From: an uncultured Halobacteriovorax sp.
Lineage (GTDB): Bacteria > Bdellovibrionota > Bacteriovoracia > Bacteriovoracales > Bacteriovoracaceae
Assembly (NCBI GenBank): GCA_913061265.1
Contig: CAJXVS010000001.1
Span: forward strand, 372,001 to 436,000
Direction: 5' to 3'
DNA: 64,000 bases
Every line of letters starts with the position of its first letter. Positions within the stretch are counted from its first letter, which is position 1. Of this stretch, positions 53,122 to 61,693 are shown piece by piece. Both the position numbers and the translations under genes were made by a program. The notes beneath the pieces were generated by a model. That model saw nothing but the letters and a program-made list of their open reading frames with translations. It made no database searches and was not told the origin of the DNA.

Positions 53122-54780
53122 TTAAATATGTGCTTCAGCAATATTTTGAGCATGTGAGCGGATCTTTCTTACGGCCACGACCATATCTGAGAAGGTCAAT
53201 GTTGTAAGAGGATCAGTCTTTCCTTTAGAGACACGGACAAGTTGATTCTTACGAATCGTTTGAGCCTTTTGTCTTAACTCTTCAGACTTTCTATGAACAA
53301 TTGTTAAGTCCATTTGCTCTGTTGATTTGATTCTCTTTGTAATCCCTTGATAAAACTTTTCAACTTCGTCATAAAAGCTCAAGAATTCCTCTTTTGAATC
53401 TTCGGTAAGAACCTCATGTAGAGGGGTTCTTGAAGAATACTTAGCTAACCTTTCAAGATAGTCAGCAACAGATTCAAGCTCATCCGCTTCACGCATAATA
53501 GATTGAGCGAGATTTGACTCTTCTGATGTTAAACTGTTTTCACAAAGTTTAACTAGGAAGATGGTTATTTCTTTTTGAATATTATCTGTGATCTGCTCAT
53601 AGTCTCTAATCTTAATCAGAGCATCTTCAGGAGAGAGCTCAGACTTTTGACGAAGAAGTTTTCCTGTTAAATCATAAGCACGGTCAACAACATCTTTCAT
53701 CTTAGTAAGCTCGGCTTCCGCTTGAGCAAAGGCCGTGGCAGGAATCAAGTCTTTTGGGTCCCCAAGAACAACAAGATGATGTTGCTGTTTATTTCCTTTG
53801 TCAGGAGTGATCTTAGTAACAAAGGCAGCGAGCTTATAAAGAAAAGGGAGAAAGAGTAAGGTAGCTGTCACGTTAAAGATACTATGCCCCGTTGCAATAT
53901 GAACGGCGATATTTGGCTTATCCCCACTTGGTGAAATAAAGTTAGCCTCTCCAGGAACAATCCATTCAATAAACTCGACATAATAAGGAAAGATCAAAAA
54001 GATGACTAAAACACCGAGTAGGTTAAAGATTGCATGGGCCCGAGCCGCTCTTTTAGCGGTTATATTCGCTCCTACTGATGCCAGTAAGGCCGTGATCGTT
54101 GTTCCAATATTTTCACCTAAGACTAAAGCTGCTGCTGTTTGAAAACTAATCGCTCCAGAAGCGGCCATGGCAATAGTGATACCGAGCATGGCCGAAGAAC
54201 TCTGAATCACCATAGTAAGAATACAACCGACGAGGATACAAGCTGCGTAAGCGCCATAGTGAGGTTCAGAAAAGTAAGAGATCATCTCTAAGAATTCAGG
54301 CATGCTTCTTAGGGGCTTAAAGGCTCCTGACATAATCTTTAATCCGTAAAAGATCATACCAACACCAAAGAGGACCTTCCCTATTTGACGTGTTCTATGG
54401 GATTTTCCAAAAAGTAGAGGAAAGATTCCAAGAGCTATAAAAAGAAGCCCGTACTTACCAACTTTAATAGAGATGATCCAACCGGTAACAGTTGTTCCAA
54501 TATTAGCGCCAAAAATAACCCCTATCGCTTGGGTTAAGTTCATTAGGCCAGCATTTACAAAACCCACGACCATGACGGTTGTCACTGAAGAAGATTGCAC
54601 AATCATCGTCACGACAACACCAACCATCACGGAATAAATACGGTGCTTGGTAATTGTATCAATAGCCCGTTTAATAACGTCGCCCGCTGCAGATTGAAGA
54701 GCTTCACTCATTGACTTCATGCCAAAGAAGAAGATTCCTAAACCACCTAAAACGGTATAGCCCATAGTAAAGAGATCCAT
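53122..54780 (-). CDS. Na/Pi cotransporter with C-terminal PhoU-like domain
   Basis: The 552-residue protein has two inverted halves of TM helices, each with the hallmark QSSS motif (VQSSSVTTVM near residue 62; IQSSSAMLGI near 190) and a GANIGTT or GENIGTT block. This is the Na/Pi cotransporter family (NptA type). Residues about 340-552 are a cytoplasmic helical PhoU-like domain. It would take up (or export) phosphate with sodium. The gene is monocistronic. Confidence 0.9.
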   Translation of the reverse strand: MDLFTMGYTVLGGLGIFFFGMKSMSEALQSAAGDVIKRAIDTITKHRIYSVMVGVVVTMIVQSSSVTTVMVVGFVNAGLMNLTQAIGVIFGANIGTTVTGWIISIKVGKYGLLFIALGIFPLLFGKSHRTRQIGKVLFGVGMIFYGLKIMSGAFKPLRSMPEFLEMISYFSEPHYGAYAACILVGCILTMVIQSSSAMLGITIAMAASGAISFQTAAALVLGENIGTTITALLASVGANITAKRAARAHAIFNLLGVLVIFLIFPYYVEFIEWIVPGEANFISPSGDKPNIAVHIATGHSIFNVTATLLFLPFLYKLAAFVTKITPDKGNKQQHHLVVLGDPKDLIPATAFAQAEAELTKMKDVVDRAYDLTGKLLRQKSELSPEDALIKIRDYEQITDNIQKEITIFLVKLCENSLTSEESNLAQSIMREADELESVADYLERLAKYSSRTPLHEVLTEDSKEEFLSFYDEVEKFYQGITKRIKSTEQMDLTIVHRKSEELRQKAQTIRKNQLVRVSKGKTDPLTTLTFSDMVVAVRKIRSHAQNIAEAHI

Positions 54781-54951
54781 AAATGCCTTTTGTTAGGATT
54801 GTGTTAGGATAGAATACCTTTGGTATTAGTAATTTGCTAGCCTACTTTTTATAGAAAATTTTTCTGCGCTAATCCTTTCGAAGTAAAACTGACAGGTAAT
54901 AAATCAGATAATTATGTATAATACTTAAGAAACTTAAAAAGGAATCTTGTT

Positions 54952-55341
54952 ATGCTTGAGTCAAAAAAGATAGATATCGCACTACTTATATTAAGATTAA
55001 CTTCGGGTGGCTTTATGTTAACTCACGGCATTCCAAAACTTATGAAGTTCTTCTCAGACACTCCAATAAACTTTGCTGACCCCCTTGGAATCGGCATTGT
55101 CGCTTCTCTTTCACTGGCCGTTTTTTCAGAATTTATCTGCGCCCTTGGTCTAATGGCCGGCTTTAAGACCCGCTTTTGCGCCCTTTCCCTGGCCGTCACT
55201 ATGATCGTAGCGGCCTTCGTGGTTCATTTAGCTGACCCTTTTGCTAGGAAGGAAAAGGCCATTATCTATCTTTCTATTTACGTAGCCCTTTTCTTTAGCG
55301 GTGCAGGAGGCTTTTCTCTAGACCGCATTATGAAGAAGTAG
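54952..55341 (+). CDS. DoxX-family membrane protein
   Basis: The 129-residue protein has four TM segments and the DoxX pattern: LILRLTSGGFMLTHGIPKL, then EFICALGLMAGFKTR, then DPFARKEKAI, ending with a short basic tail. DoxX proteins are inner-membrane redox-linked components of uncertain role. TATAAT lies 29 nt before the start and could be the -10 box. A weak hairpin follows downstream. Confidence 0.85.
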   Translation: MLESKKIDIALLILRLTSGGFMLTHGIPKLMKFFSDTPINFADPLGIGIVASLSLAVFSEFICALGLMAGFKTRFCALSLAVTMIVAAFVVHLADPFARKEKAIIYLSIYVALFFSGAGGFSLDRIMKK

Positions 55342-55361
55342 AACTTCCACGGATATAAGCT

Positions 55362-55388
55362 GGGCCTTCTTCTTAGGGAGGCCTTTTA
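55362..55388 (+). terminator. Weak terminator after doxX
   Basis: GGGCCTTC and GGGAGGCC form an imperfect stem (one G-U pair) around TTCTTA, followed by only four T. Confidence 0.5.
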
Positions 55389-55480
55389 GTTTCCACCGAT
55401 TCAGTAATGTCCTACCTAAGGCATCAGATATATTAGCCTAAGCTTATATAGTTTTTATAAATATGAGGTTGAGCTTATTT

Positions 55481-56317
55481 TTAGGTAAAACTAAAATGAA
55501 TCCCTTCAGCAATCAAAACATATCCAATCTTTTTGTAGATTGAATTTGAAGTTGGGTTAAGTAGGTCAGTAAAAAGATTAGTAAACTTCTTTCCATCATC
55601 TAACAGCTTCTGAGAAAGAGCTGCTACTATTTGGCTAGCAAAACCTTCACCCCTAAGGCCCTTAGGTGTATAGACCCAAGAAATGGTAGCACCATTCTTA
55701 GTCTCTCTTGTATTGGCTGCCATTGAAACAATCCTTGATTGGTTATCTCTCCAAAAGAAGAGGCTTTTATTTTTTATATGCCTATTCATGGCCTCTATGG
55801 CGACGGCTTTAGCGTCCTTTTCATTAGGGAAGCAATCTTGGATAAAGCCCATACAATACTCAAGAGCCAGGTCTAGGTCATCTCTTGTCACAAGGTAAAG
55901 CTCTCCTCCCCTATCTAAAGGAGGTATAACAGTATCAAGCTGATAGATTCCTTGGTGCATTGAAATACTACTGTCCGATCCCCAGTGATCTTTGAAAAGA
56001 GTTGCTAACTCTATTGATCCTATAACTCCCTTAAGATTAAGTGATTCTTTTTTTAAAGATTCTACTAAGGGTTGAATATAACTTGATTCCATATTTGAGA
56101 GGATAAGAGGCTTATTGCAATCAGTTCTCATGGCCTGTCCAACAGGTCGCCCCTCGATTTCAATCGTATAATAAAGGGCTTCATCAGAGCTTCTTTTATT
56201 GTCTAAGATACCATTGGCTAAACCCAAAAGAAGATTATGCTCACTTTCTCTTGCTAATAAAGACTCTTCATTCTTAGCCAGGAAATCTTGAATAGAACTT
56301 TCTCTTATTATCTTCAT
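55481..56317 (-). CDS. GNAT-family N-acetyltransferase
   Basis: The 278-residue protein starts at ATG (MKIIRESSI); a TTG 27 nt upstream is less likely. The C-terminal GNAT domain has ISWVYTPKGLRGEGFASQIVAALSQ near residues 215-240 (acetyl-CoA loop) and NPTSNSIYKKIGY near the end. The N-terminal half is a second, diverged GNAT-like region (AMRTDCNKPL), as in FR47-like enzymes. The substrate is unknown. The 256 nt upstream to the next gene hold no convincing feature. Confidence 0.82.
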   Translation of the reverse strand: MKIIRESSIQDFLAKNEESLLARESEHNLLLGLANGILDNKRSSDEALYYTIEIEGRPVGQAMRTDCNKPLILSNMESSYIQPLVESLKKESLNLKGVIGSIELATLFKDHWGSDSSISMHQGIYQLDTVIPPLDRGGELYLVTRDDLDLALEYCMGFIQDCFPNEKDAKAVAIEAMNRHIKNKSLFFWRDNQSRIVSMAANTRETKNGATISWVYTPKGLRGEGFASQIVAALSQKLLDDGKKFTNLFTDLLNPTSNSIYKKIGYVLIAEGIHFSFT

Positions 56318-56573
56318 CTTTAAATTGTATTGTCCCTTGTACAACTAAACAATCGCGGAAGGCATTTTATCTAACCCGATTCCCCCCCTTTCTACCTCGT
56401 TAACAGCCTATCTTTTGTAAAAGATGGGGGAAAATGATTTCGACTCTAAGCCCGTAACCGAGAATAGAAGTCAGGGATACAAGATTATTAAAGTCTGCCA
56501 GCATATTTATATAAATATTCATTATGTGCTTAAAACATTTCTCAAGGGTCAACTGCTAGGTTAAGCTTATTAA

Positions 56574-57119
56574 ATGAAAATACTTGTCCTTTTAATGATG
56601 ATCCTAAGCACTAGCTGCGCCACTCTAAATGAAGATGAATGTAAGTCCTCTGATTGGCATTCTCTCGGTCTTTCAAACGGGAAAATAGGAAGGAACCTTT
56701 TAAGTGAGCACACAAAGGCTTGCTCTGAGTATTCTATTCAGCCAGATATAACTAAATATAATAAGGGTCTTGAACTTGGGCTTAAGTCATATTGCACAGA
56801 GGAAAATGGTTACCGAGAGGGTGTTTCTGGGAAGAGCTATCAGAGGGTTTGCCCTATACGTCTTGAAGTAAATTTTCTTAAGAAATATAAACTTGGAAAG
56901 AAGATTCACGATAATCTTGCAGAGCTTAGAAGACTTGAAGGAAATGTTGATAGACTAAACTCTCAACTAGCCTCTTCAGAAGCTGGATCTTCTAATTACA
57001 ATACTCTTAGGAATGAAAAATTAAGTGTAGAGAGTGAGATTAGTTTGATAAAGAAAAAGCTGATCTTTTTAAAAGCCAGATCAGGTTATGATTTAGAGGA
57101 TATTGTCGATTACTTCTAA
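56574..57119 (+). CDS. DUF2799-like lipoprotein
   Basis: The 181-residue protein has a lipoprotein signal with the lipobox STSC at residue 15. The pattern fits DUF2799: a DWHSLGLSNGKIG block, HTKACSEYSIQPD, YNKGLELGLKSYCTEENGY and YQRVCP. A coiled coil follows near residues 120-160 (LRRLEGNVDRLNSQL). The function of the family is not known. Its stop interlocks with the convergent FecR gene in CTAA. Confidence 0.75.
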   Translation: MKILVLLMMILSTSCATLNEDECKSSDWHSLGLSNGKIGRNLLSEHTKACSEYSIQPDITKYNKGLELGLKSYCTEENGYREGVSGKSYQRVCPIRLEVNFLKKYKLGKKIHDNLAELRRLEGNVDRLNSQLASSEAGSSNYNTLRNEKLSVESEISLIKKKLIFLKARSGYDLEDIVDYF

Positions 57120-58369
57120 AAGCCTAAGAAGTCCCCTACCTTATCAGTCACTTTCTTACGTGCCTTTTTTCTTATCTTATCTTCTTCACGTTTTCTTCTT
57201 CGTTGTACCCTTTTAGTTACTTTCTTTTTAACTGTCTTTTTAACTTCCTTCTTAACCGTCTTTTGAATAGGAAAATCTTGAACAAGACTTCCGACTTCAG
57301 TACTCAATGAGGCCTTCTTAGACTTTAATTGCTTTAAGTTTTCCCTAAGTGAGCCTTGTCTGCTTGAGAGGCTCGATCTTCTCTTTAAGAAGTCTTTTTC
57401 CTTCTTGGGATCCTTCTTTCCTAACTTTTTATAATCAGATAAATCTTTATCAAAACTAAGCCTATCTTTCTTTAGGTCTTTAACTTTAGATCTAAAAGAC
57501 CCTGAAGATTTAAGAAATCCATTTCTTTTAAAGTCGAGTTTCTTCTTCTTGTTTAAAAAGTTTGACCTCTCTTTTAAAAGCTTTCTTCTCTCCCCCTTAA
57601 GCCTATTTTCTTTTAGCTTATGAAGACCCTTACGGTTGCTCCATAGTTTTTTCTTAGCTAGCCACTTCTCTTTATTCCTCTGCCATTTCTTACGTTTTTG
57701 TCTAAACTCCAATCTTTTCTTACCTAAATGCTCTTTAAAGTAATCTGGCTTTACCGATTTATCACTTGCATCGAAGTTTACTTTTTTAATCCAATCGTAA
57801 TTCTGAGGTTGGGTAAAGTTCTCACCATTTTCAAGAGTCAGCCCTTTTCCTGCCGTTATAGCATCAGCTTTTTCTGGATCACCTATCTTTGAGACTTCAA
57901 CTTCTCCCTTTTGAACCGCAATATCGAGGTCATTTGATTCCTTATCAATACCCGCGAAAAAATAAGTTCCCCTAACACCGATGGCCACGGTCTTGGTTTT
58001 GATTTTGAAAACCGGGGCCTGACTTTTATTGATAATATTGATGACAGACCTACCGGCCTTAAGAATTAAACTGGTACTTCCAAGGCTTTCGTTACTAACC
58101 CTTTCCACGATTGATGAAATTTCGATAAGAGAGTTAGGCTCAACTCTGACCGTAGATTTATCAGGAAAGCGTAAGATCACTAGGGAGTTATCGCCTGTTT
58201 TAACAGAATCACCTTTAGAGACTACGTCACCTTTAGTAAGAGGCCCAAAAGGACCATCATTTGAAGAGTAAAAAGCCTTTCCTTTTATATGAAGAATCGA
58301 GACCGAATGACTTGTTTCTGCACTAAGGCAAATATTGATCGTTAGGAGAAAAACAAAGAAGATCTTCAT
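57116..58369 (-). CDS. FecR-domain exported protein with Lys/Arg-rich coiled-coil tail
   Basis: The 417-residue protein has a signal peptide (cut near LSA-E). The FecR domain (residues about 22-190) resembles the one in the FecR-cyclase set: GPLTKGDVVSKGDSVKTG, VEPNSLIEI, and KTKTVAIGVRGTYFFAG. Residues about 200-417 are an extremely basic helical region, with repeats of Lys/Arg/Leu/Ser and blocks such as KKEVKKTVKKKVTKRV. It should bind acidic surfaces such as nucleic acid, LPS or teichoic-type polymers. No sigma factor or TonB receptor gene is nearby. Confidence 0.8.
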   Translation of the reverse strand: MKIFFVFLLTINICLSAETSHSVSILHIKGKAFYSSNDGPFGPLTKGDVVSKGDSVKTGDNSLVILRFPDKSTVRVEPNSLIEISSIVERVSNESLGSTSLILKAGRSVINIINKSQAPVFKIKTKTVAIGVRGTYFFAGIDKESNDLDIAVQKGEVEVSKIGDPEKADAITAGKGLTLENGENFTQPQNYDWIKKVNFDASDKSVKPDYFKEHLGKKRLEFRQKRKKWQRNKEKWLAKKKLWSNRKGLHKLKENRLKGERRKLLKERSNFLNKKKKLDFKRNGFLKSSGSFRSKVKDLKKDRLSFDKDLSDYKKLGKKDPKKEKDFLKRRSSLSSRQGSLRENLKQLKSKKASLSTEVGSLVQDFPIQKTVKKEVKKTVKKKVTKRVQRRRKREEDKIRKKARKKVTDKVGDFLGF

Positions 58370-58399
58370 GGAGTGCCCTATAAATAAAGTTTCACTTTA

Positions 58400-58957
58400 T
58401 TATAAGATAATTTTAGAGAGCTTGCTGGTTAGGACATGATCTTGCCACTTACCATCGATTTTTAAGTAATTAGGCGCCAAACCATGCTCTTGAAAGCCCA
58501 GGGACTTTAAGACATTCCCACTTCTTCTATTAGTAGGGATATAATTCGCTTCAATTCTGTGAAGCCCAAGTTGACTAAAGACATAGTCGATCCCCACTTC
58601 TAGGGCTTCTTTCATATAGCCCTGTCCTTGAAACTTCTCAGCAAGTTTGTAGCCTAAGCGGCAATTTTGAAATGGACCTCTTTCGATATTGGTAAAATTA
58701 ATCATCCCCACTAACTCTTCTGTTTCTTTTAAATATATATTCAGTTTGAGAGATTGCTCAAGTTGAAACTCTTGATGGGCCAACTCAATTCTCGAAGCTC
58801 TAAAGGACTTATCAAAGAAGTTATCTGTTTTTTCAGGTGACCAGGGAGCAAAGAAAGCATCGTTTTCGAGGTAGAATTTAATCACTTCTTCTTCGGTTCC
58901 CATTTTAGGAAGACAGAGAGATAAGCGGCTAGAGTTTAATTTAAAGTTCAGGCTCAT
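58400..58957 (-). CDS. RimJ/RimL-type N-acetyltransferase
   Basis: The 185-residue protein is a GNAT of the ribosomal-protein acetyltransferase type. It has LRLGYKLAEKFQGQGYMKEALEV-like acetyl-CoA loop elements near residues 105-128 and RRSGNVLKSLGFQEHG near 148-163. RimJ/RimL enzymes acetylate N-terminal amines, but many homologues act on other amines or antibiotics. It overlaps the GFA gene as ATGA, forming a three-gene run. Confidence 0.8.
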   Translation of the reverse strand: MSLNFKLNSSRLSLCLPKMGTEEEVIKFYLENDAFFAPWSPEKTDNFFDKSFRASRIELAHQEFQLEQSLKLNIYLKETEELVGMINFTNIERGPFQNCRLGYKLAEKFQGQGYMKEALEVGIDYVFSQLGLHRIEANYIPTNRRSGNVLKSLGFQEHGLAPNYLKIDGKWQDHVLTSKLSKIIL

Positions 58958-59319
58958 ATTAACTTCTGTGAGGCGCCATCACCTAAAACAATATCCGTAA
59001 ATTCATAAGGATTGACCCCTTCAAGGCAGGCAATATTAAAGCCGAACTCCGTAGGATCACTTCGTCTTTGATGATGAGTATAGATACCACAATTCGAACA
59101 AAAATAATGCTTCGCGATCTTTGAGTTCCACTGATAAAGACTCAAAGAGTCTACTCCCTTTGTAATCTTTAATTTGGCTAAAGGAACACTCGCTATTATA
59201 GCGCCTTTCTTAGAACAAAGTGAACAGTTGCAGCGCCTAAGCTTTTCTAATCCATTATCAAGCTCCACTTCAAATTGGACTCTTTGGCAGTGGCAACTAC
59301 CTTTTATTATTTCACTCAT
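58954..59319 (-). CDS. GFA/CENP-V-family zinc protein
   Basis: The 121-residue protein has the zinc-binding Cys pattern of the GFA (glutathione-dependent formaldehyde-activating) family: GSCHCQRVQFEV near residue 7, RRCNCSLCSKKGA near 28 and YFCSNCGIYTHH near 72. Most members lack proven formaldehyde activity. It overlaps its neighbours on both sides as ATGA. Confidence 0.85.
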   Translation of the reverse strand: MSEIIKGSCHCQRVQFEVELDNGLEKLRRCNCSLCSKKGAIIASVPLAKLKITKGVDSLSLYQWNSKIAKHYFCSNCGIYTHHQRRSDPTEFGFNIACLEGVNPYEFTDIVLGDGASQKLI

Positions 59320-59852
59320 GACTTTATTCCTTTCAGTGCTTGATCAATCAACTCTTCAGTACTTCCTTCGTTGGTTATTCGAATGGTTTTACATGAGAGT
59401 CTTTTGATAAATTCTTCATGGCGCACTCTACTGCGGCCCCCTTGAGCTCCAGTTTCATATTGCAGGGCCCATTCAATAAAGATTTCATGTTCTTCAAACA
59501 TGTCTCCGCCTTTTAGAATCCTTTTAGAAAAGTTTTTAAGCTCTCTTGACCTTAAGCGTTTCTCACGAATTTCACTAGAAGCTTCAAGAAAAAAGGCGAG
59601 TTCAAAGTCATCAATAAAAGGCTCACACCATGAGTCCATTGAGCCTGAGAGAATCCAGCTACTATGGCCCTTGATCTCCTCGAGAATTAATTCTTGTCTT
59701 AACTTTAAAGGGTTCTTCTCGATAAAAGGAGGGTCAGTTTTCTTCCAATAGAAGTCGTCAACGTCGAGGTGTTTTGAATTAAGGATCCCTGCGAGTTCCC
59801 TACCTAAAGAAGTGGTTCCGGAGCCTGAAGAGCCAAAAATATGTATTTTCAT
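59316..59852 (-). CDS. P-loop kinase-like NTPase (adenylate-kinase-related)
   Basis: The 178-residue protein has a P-loop GSSGSGTTSLG at residues 7-17, in which Thr takes the place of the usual Lys. That substitution recurs in a small family of adenylate-kinase-like ATPases. It also has LDVDDFYW and a lid-like region with EIREKRLRSRELKNF. The substrate is unknown. It is the first gene of a three-gene run with GFA and RimJ-like genes. Confidence 0.7.
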   Translation of the reverse strand: MKIHIFGSSGSGTTSLGRELAGILNSKHLDVDDFYWKKTDPPFIEKNPLKLRQELILEEIKGHSSWILSGSMDSWCEPFIDDFELAFFLEASSEIREKRLRSRELKNFSKRILKGGDMFEEHEIFIEWALQYETGAQGGRSRVRHEEFIKRLSCKTIRITNEGSTEELIDQALKGIKS

Positions 59853-59927
59853 AGAATCATCCTCGATAACTCATCATATCAGAGCAATACTCGTTTAAAA
59901 AGAGCTTCCCCTAGGCTAGGATGCCCT

Positions 59928-60029
59928 ATGAAATATAATAAGAAAAAGATCATTCTTAAATCTATCGCTTTAGTTTTCTCTCTTTATATTTGGTATATAA
60001 TCTATCAAGGTTCAACGGGGAATTCTTAA
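59928..60029 (+). CDS. 33-residue single-pass membrane peptide coupled to yaeQ
   Basis: The ATG opens a 33-residue frame with a basic N-terminus (MKYNKKKIILK), one hydrophobic helix (about 12-26) and the tail YQGSTGNS. A longer in-frame version from 59841 would overlap the divergent gene. Its stop overlaps the yaeQ start as TAATG, the same overlap seen at other coupled genes here, which is the main reason to believe it is translated. No homologue is recognised. Confidence 0.5.
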   Translation: MKYNKKKIILKSIALVFSLYIWYIIYQGSTGNS

Positions 60030-60562
60030 TGGCCATTGGCGCATCAATCTACAAAGCTGATCTCAATTATTCAGACTTTACTCAACATAATTACCAAGAC
60101 TTTAATTTAACCATGGCCAAGCATCCCTCTGAAAATGAAGAGCGGATGATGTATAGGCTTTTAGCCTTTTGTTGCTTTGCTAGTGAAGATTTAAAGTTCA
60201 CTAAGGGTCTTAGCACTCAAGACGAGCCAGAGCTTTGGCATAAAGACCTAAGTGGTGACATCCTCCATTGGATAGAGCTAGGTCAGCCAGATGAAAAAAG
60301 ACTAAGACAGGCGGCCGGAAAATCAAAGAAGGTCTCCGTTTTTACAACCAATCCCAATACTTGGGATTCTTATTTTAAAAAGATCAAGAATAAGATCCCT
60401 CAAGAAAAAGTCGATATCTACTCGGTAGAGATCCTAGAGAATGGTCCCATCGACAGGATTGTCGAGCGCACCATGAAATTAAGCTGCACGATAGAAGATG
60501 AACTTATGTACTTAGGTAATGATGAGCTTCGTATCGTCATTAAGTGCAGTAAGCTTTCATAA
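60029..60562 (+). CDS. yaeQ: YaeQ-family protein
   Basis: The 177-residue protein matches YaeQ: MAIGASIYKADLNYSDFTQHNY at the start, HPSENEERMMYRLLAF near residue 31, EPELWHKDLSGDILHWIELGQP near 60, and RLRQAAGKSKKVSVFTTN. The fold is a PD-(D/E)xK nuclease-like alpha/beta fold, with the conserved Glu, Asp and Glu-Gly-Gln positions seen here. Enzyme activity is not established. It starts inside the stop codon of the small membrane peptide. Confidence 0.88.
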   Translation: MAIGASIYKADLNYSDFTQHNYQDFNLTMAKHPSENEERMMYRLLAFCCFASEDLKFTKGLSTQDEPELWHKDLSGDILHWIELGQPDEKRLRQAAGKSKKVSVFTTNPNTWDSYFKKIKNKIPQEKVDIYSVEILENGPIDRIVERTMKLSCTIEDELMYLGNDELRIVIKCSKLS

Positions 60563-60590
60563 ATCTGTTTCTCTGATACAATAGTAAGAC

Positions 60591-61637
60591 ATGACCACTT
60601 TCAAAAGAATTCAAGGCTTAGACTTATTAAGATTTATTGCTATATCGTTAGTGGTTCTGCTACACGCCTCAGAAGTCATCGGGACTATCAACCCCATTCT
60701 CTTCAAGTTCTTTAAGATAGGATGGATTGGAGTCGACCTTTTCTTTGTCCTCTCTGGTTATCTCATTGCTTCACAGGTTTTTAAAACTGAAGGTGATTCA
60801 AAATGGGCCAATCTCAAAGAGTTTTGGATAAAAAGATGGTGGCGAACACTTCCTCTTTATTTCTTTGCTCTTTTTGTTTACACCGTGATCAAGCCTTTAC
60901 TAGGCTTTCCCTTTCAACAGTTTAGTTTTAAGTTTTTCTTTTTCTTACAAAATTTCTCACGAATCTATGACTTCACTCAGTCTTGGTCTCTTTGTATTGA
61001 AGAGCATTTCTATATTATTTTTCCTATCTTGGCCTTCTCCTTTGGCCTTAAGAAAAACCGCGCCTATATTTGGCTTCTCTTCGTTCTTGGTAGTCTCTTA
61101 GCGAGGCTTTATTATTTTAAGAACTTTCAAATAGAGCCCTCTGCAGTTGGGATCGATTTTTCACTTAGGTTTGTTACTCAGTATCATTTAGATGGAATTG
61201 CTATGGGTGTTTTCATGGCAAAGACAAAGAATTCTTGGCTTAACTGGAGCAGAGAGGTCAAAATATTACTTGGCCTAATTGGTACCTTTTTGGTGACCTA
61301 TTTTCCTTATACAACTCCTTACTTCTTGCCTGGTTATAGTTCTGTTTGGATGTTTACTGTCTTGGCCATTGGCTTCTCAATGCTTTTAGTGGCCCTCCAC
61401 GACATAAAAATAGTTAAGCCAATCTCTAAGCCTATAGAGTTCATTGCTCTTTGGTCCTATGGAATCTATTTATGGAATGGCTTAGTTATAAGACTTTTTC
61501 ATCATTTGAAGCTTGGCACTAATGACTACTTAATTATTTTGATCTTTTTCTTAACAAGTGTTTGTGTCGCCATTCCTACTTACTACTTTGTCGAAAAACC
61601 TTTTCTTAAACTGAGAGACTCACTCTTAGCTCGGTAA
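60591..61637 (+). CDS. Acyltransferase family 3 membrane protein (OafA/YrhL-like)
   Basis: The 348-residue integral membrane protein has about ten TM segments. The acyltransferase-3 motifs are present: GLDLLRFIAISLVVLLHASE near residue 7 (catalytic His) and IGVDLFFVLSGYLIA near 46. These proteins O-acetylate or O-acylate extracellular glycans such as LPS or peptidoglycan. No C-terminal SGNH domain is attached. It lies 28 nt after yaeQ. Confidence 0.88.
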   Translation: MTTFKRIQGLDLLRFIAISLVVLLHASEVIGTINPILFKFFKIGWIGVDLFFVLSGYLIASQVFKTEGDSKWANLKEFWIKRWWRTLPLYFFALFVYTVIKPLLGFPFQQFSFKFFFFLQNFSRIYDFTQSWSLCIEEHFYIIFPILAFSFGLKKNRAYIWLLFVLGSLLARLYYFKNFQIEPSAVGIDFSLRFVTQYHLDGIAMGVFMAKTKNSWLNWSREVKILLGLIGTFLVTYFPYTTPYFLPGYSSVWMFTVLAIGFSMLLVALHDIKIVKPISKPIEFIALWSYGIYLWNGLVIRLFHHLKLGTNDYLIILIFFLTSVCVAIPTYYFVEKPFLKLRDSLLAR

Positions 61638-61693
61638 ATCATTCCCTTCAGCTTAATAACCTACTCTATAGTAAAATAACCGAAGGAGTTATT

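Noticed and set aside
54917-54922. Strong promoter before doxX
   Set aside because: TATAAT is clear, but no -35 element lies at a proper distance (CTGACA is 22 nt away), so I do not list it as a promoter.
56424-56564. 46-codon open frame just upstream of the DUF2799 gene
   Set aside because: It has only a weak ribosome binding site, no recognisable domain and a composition like intergenic DNA. It ends 9 nt before the next gene, so a leader peptide is possible but not supported.
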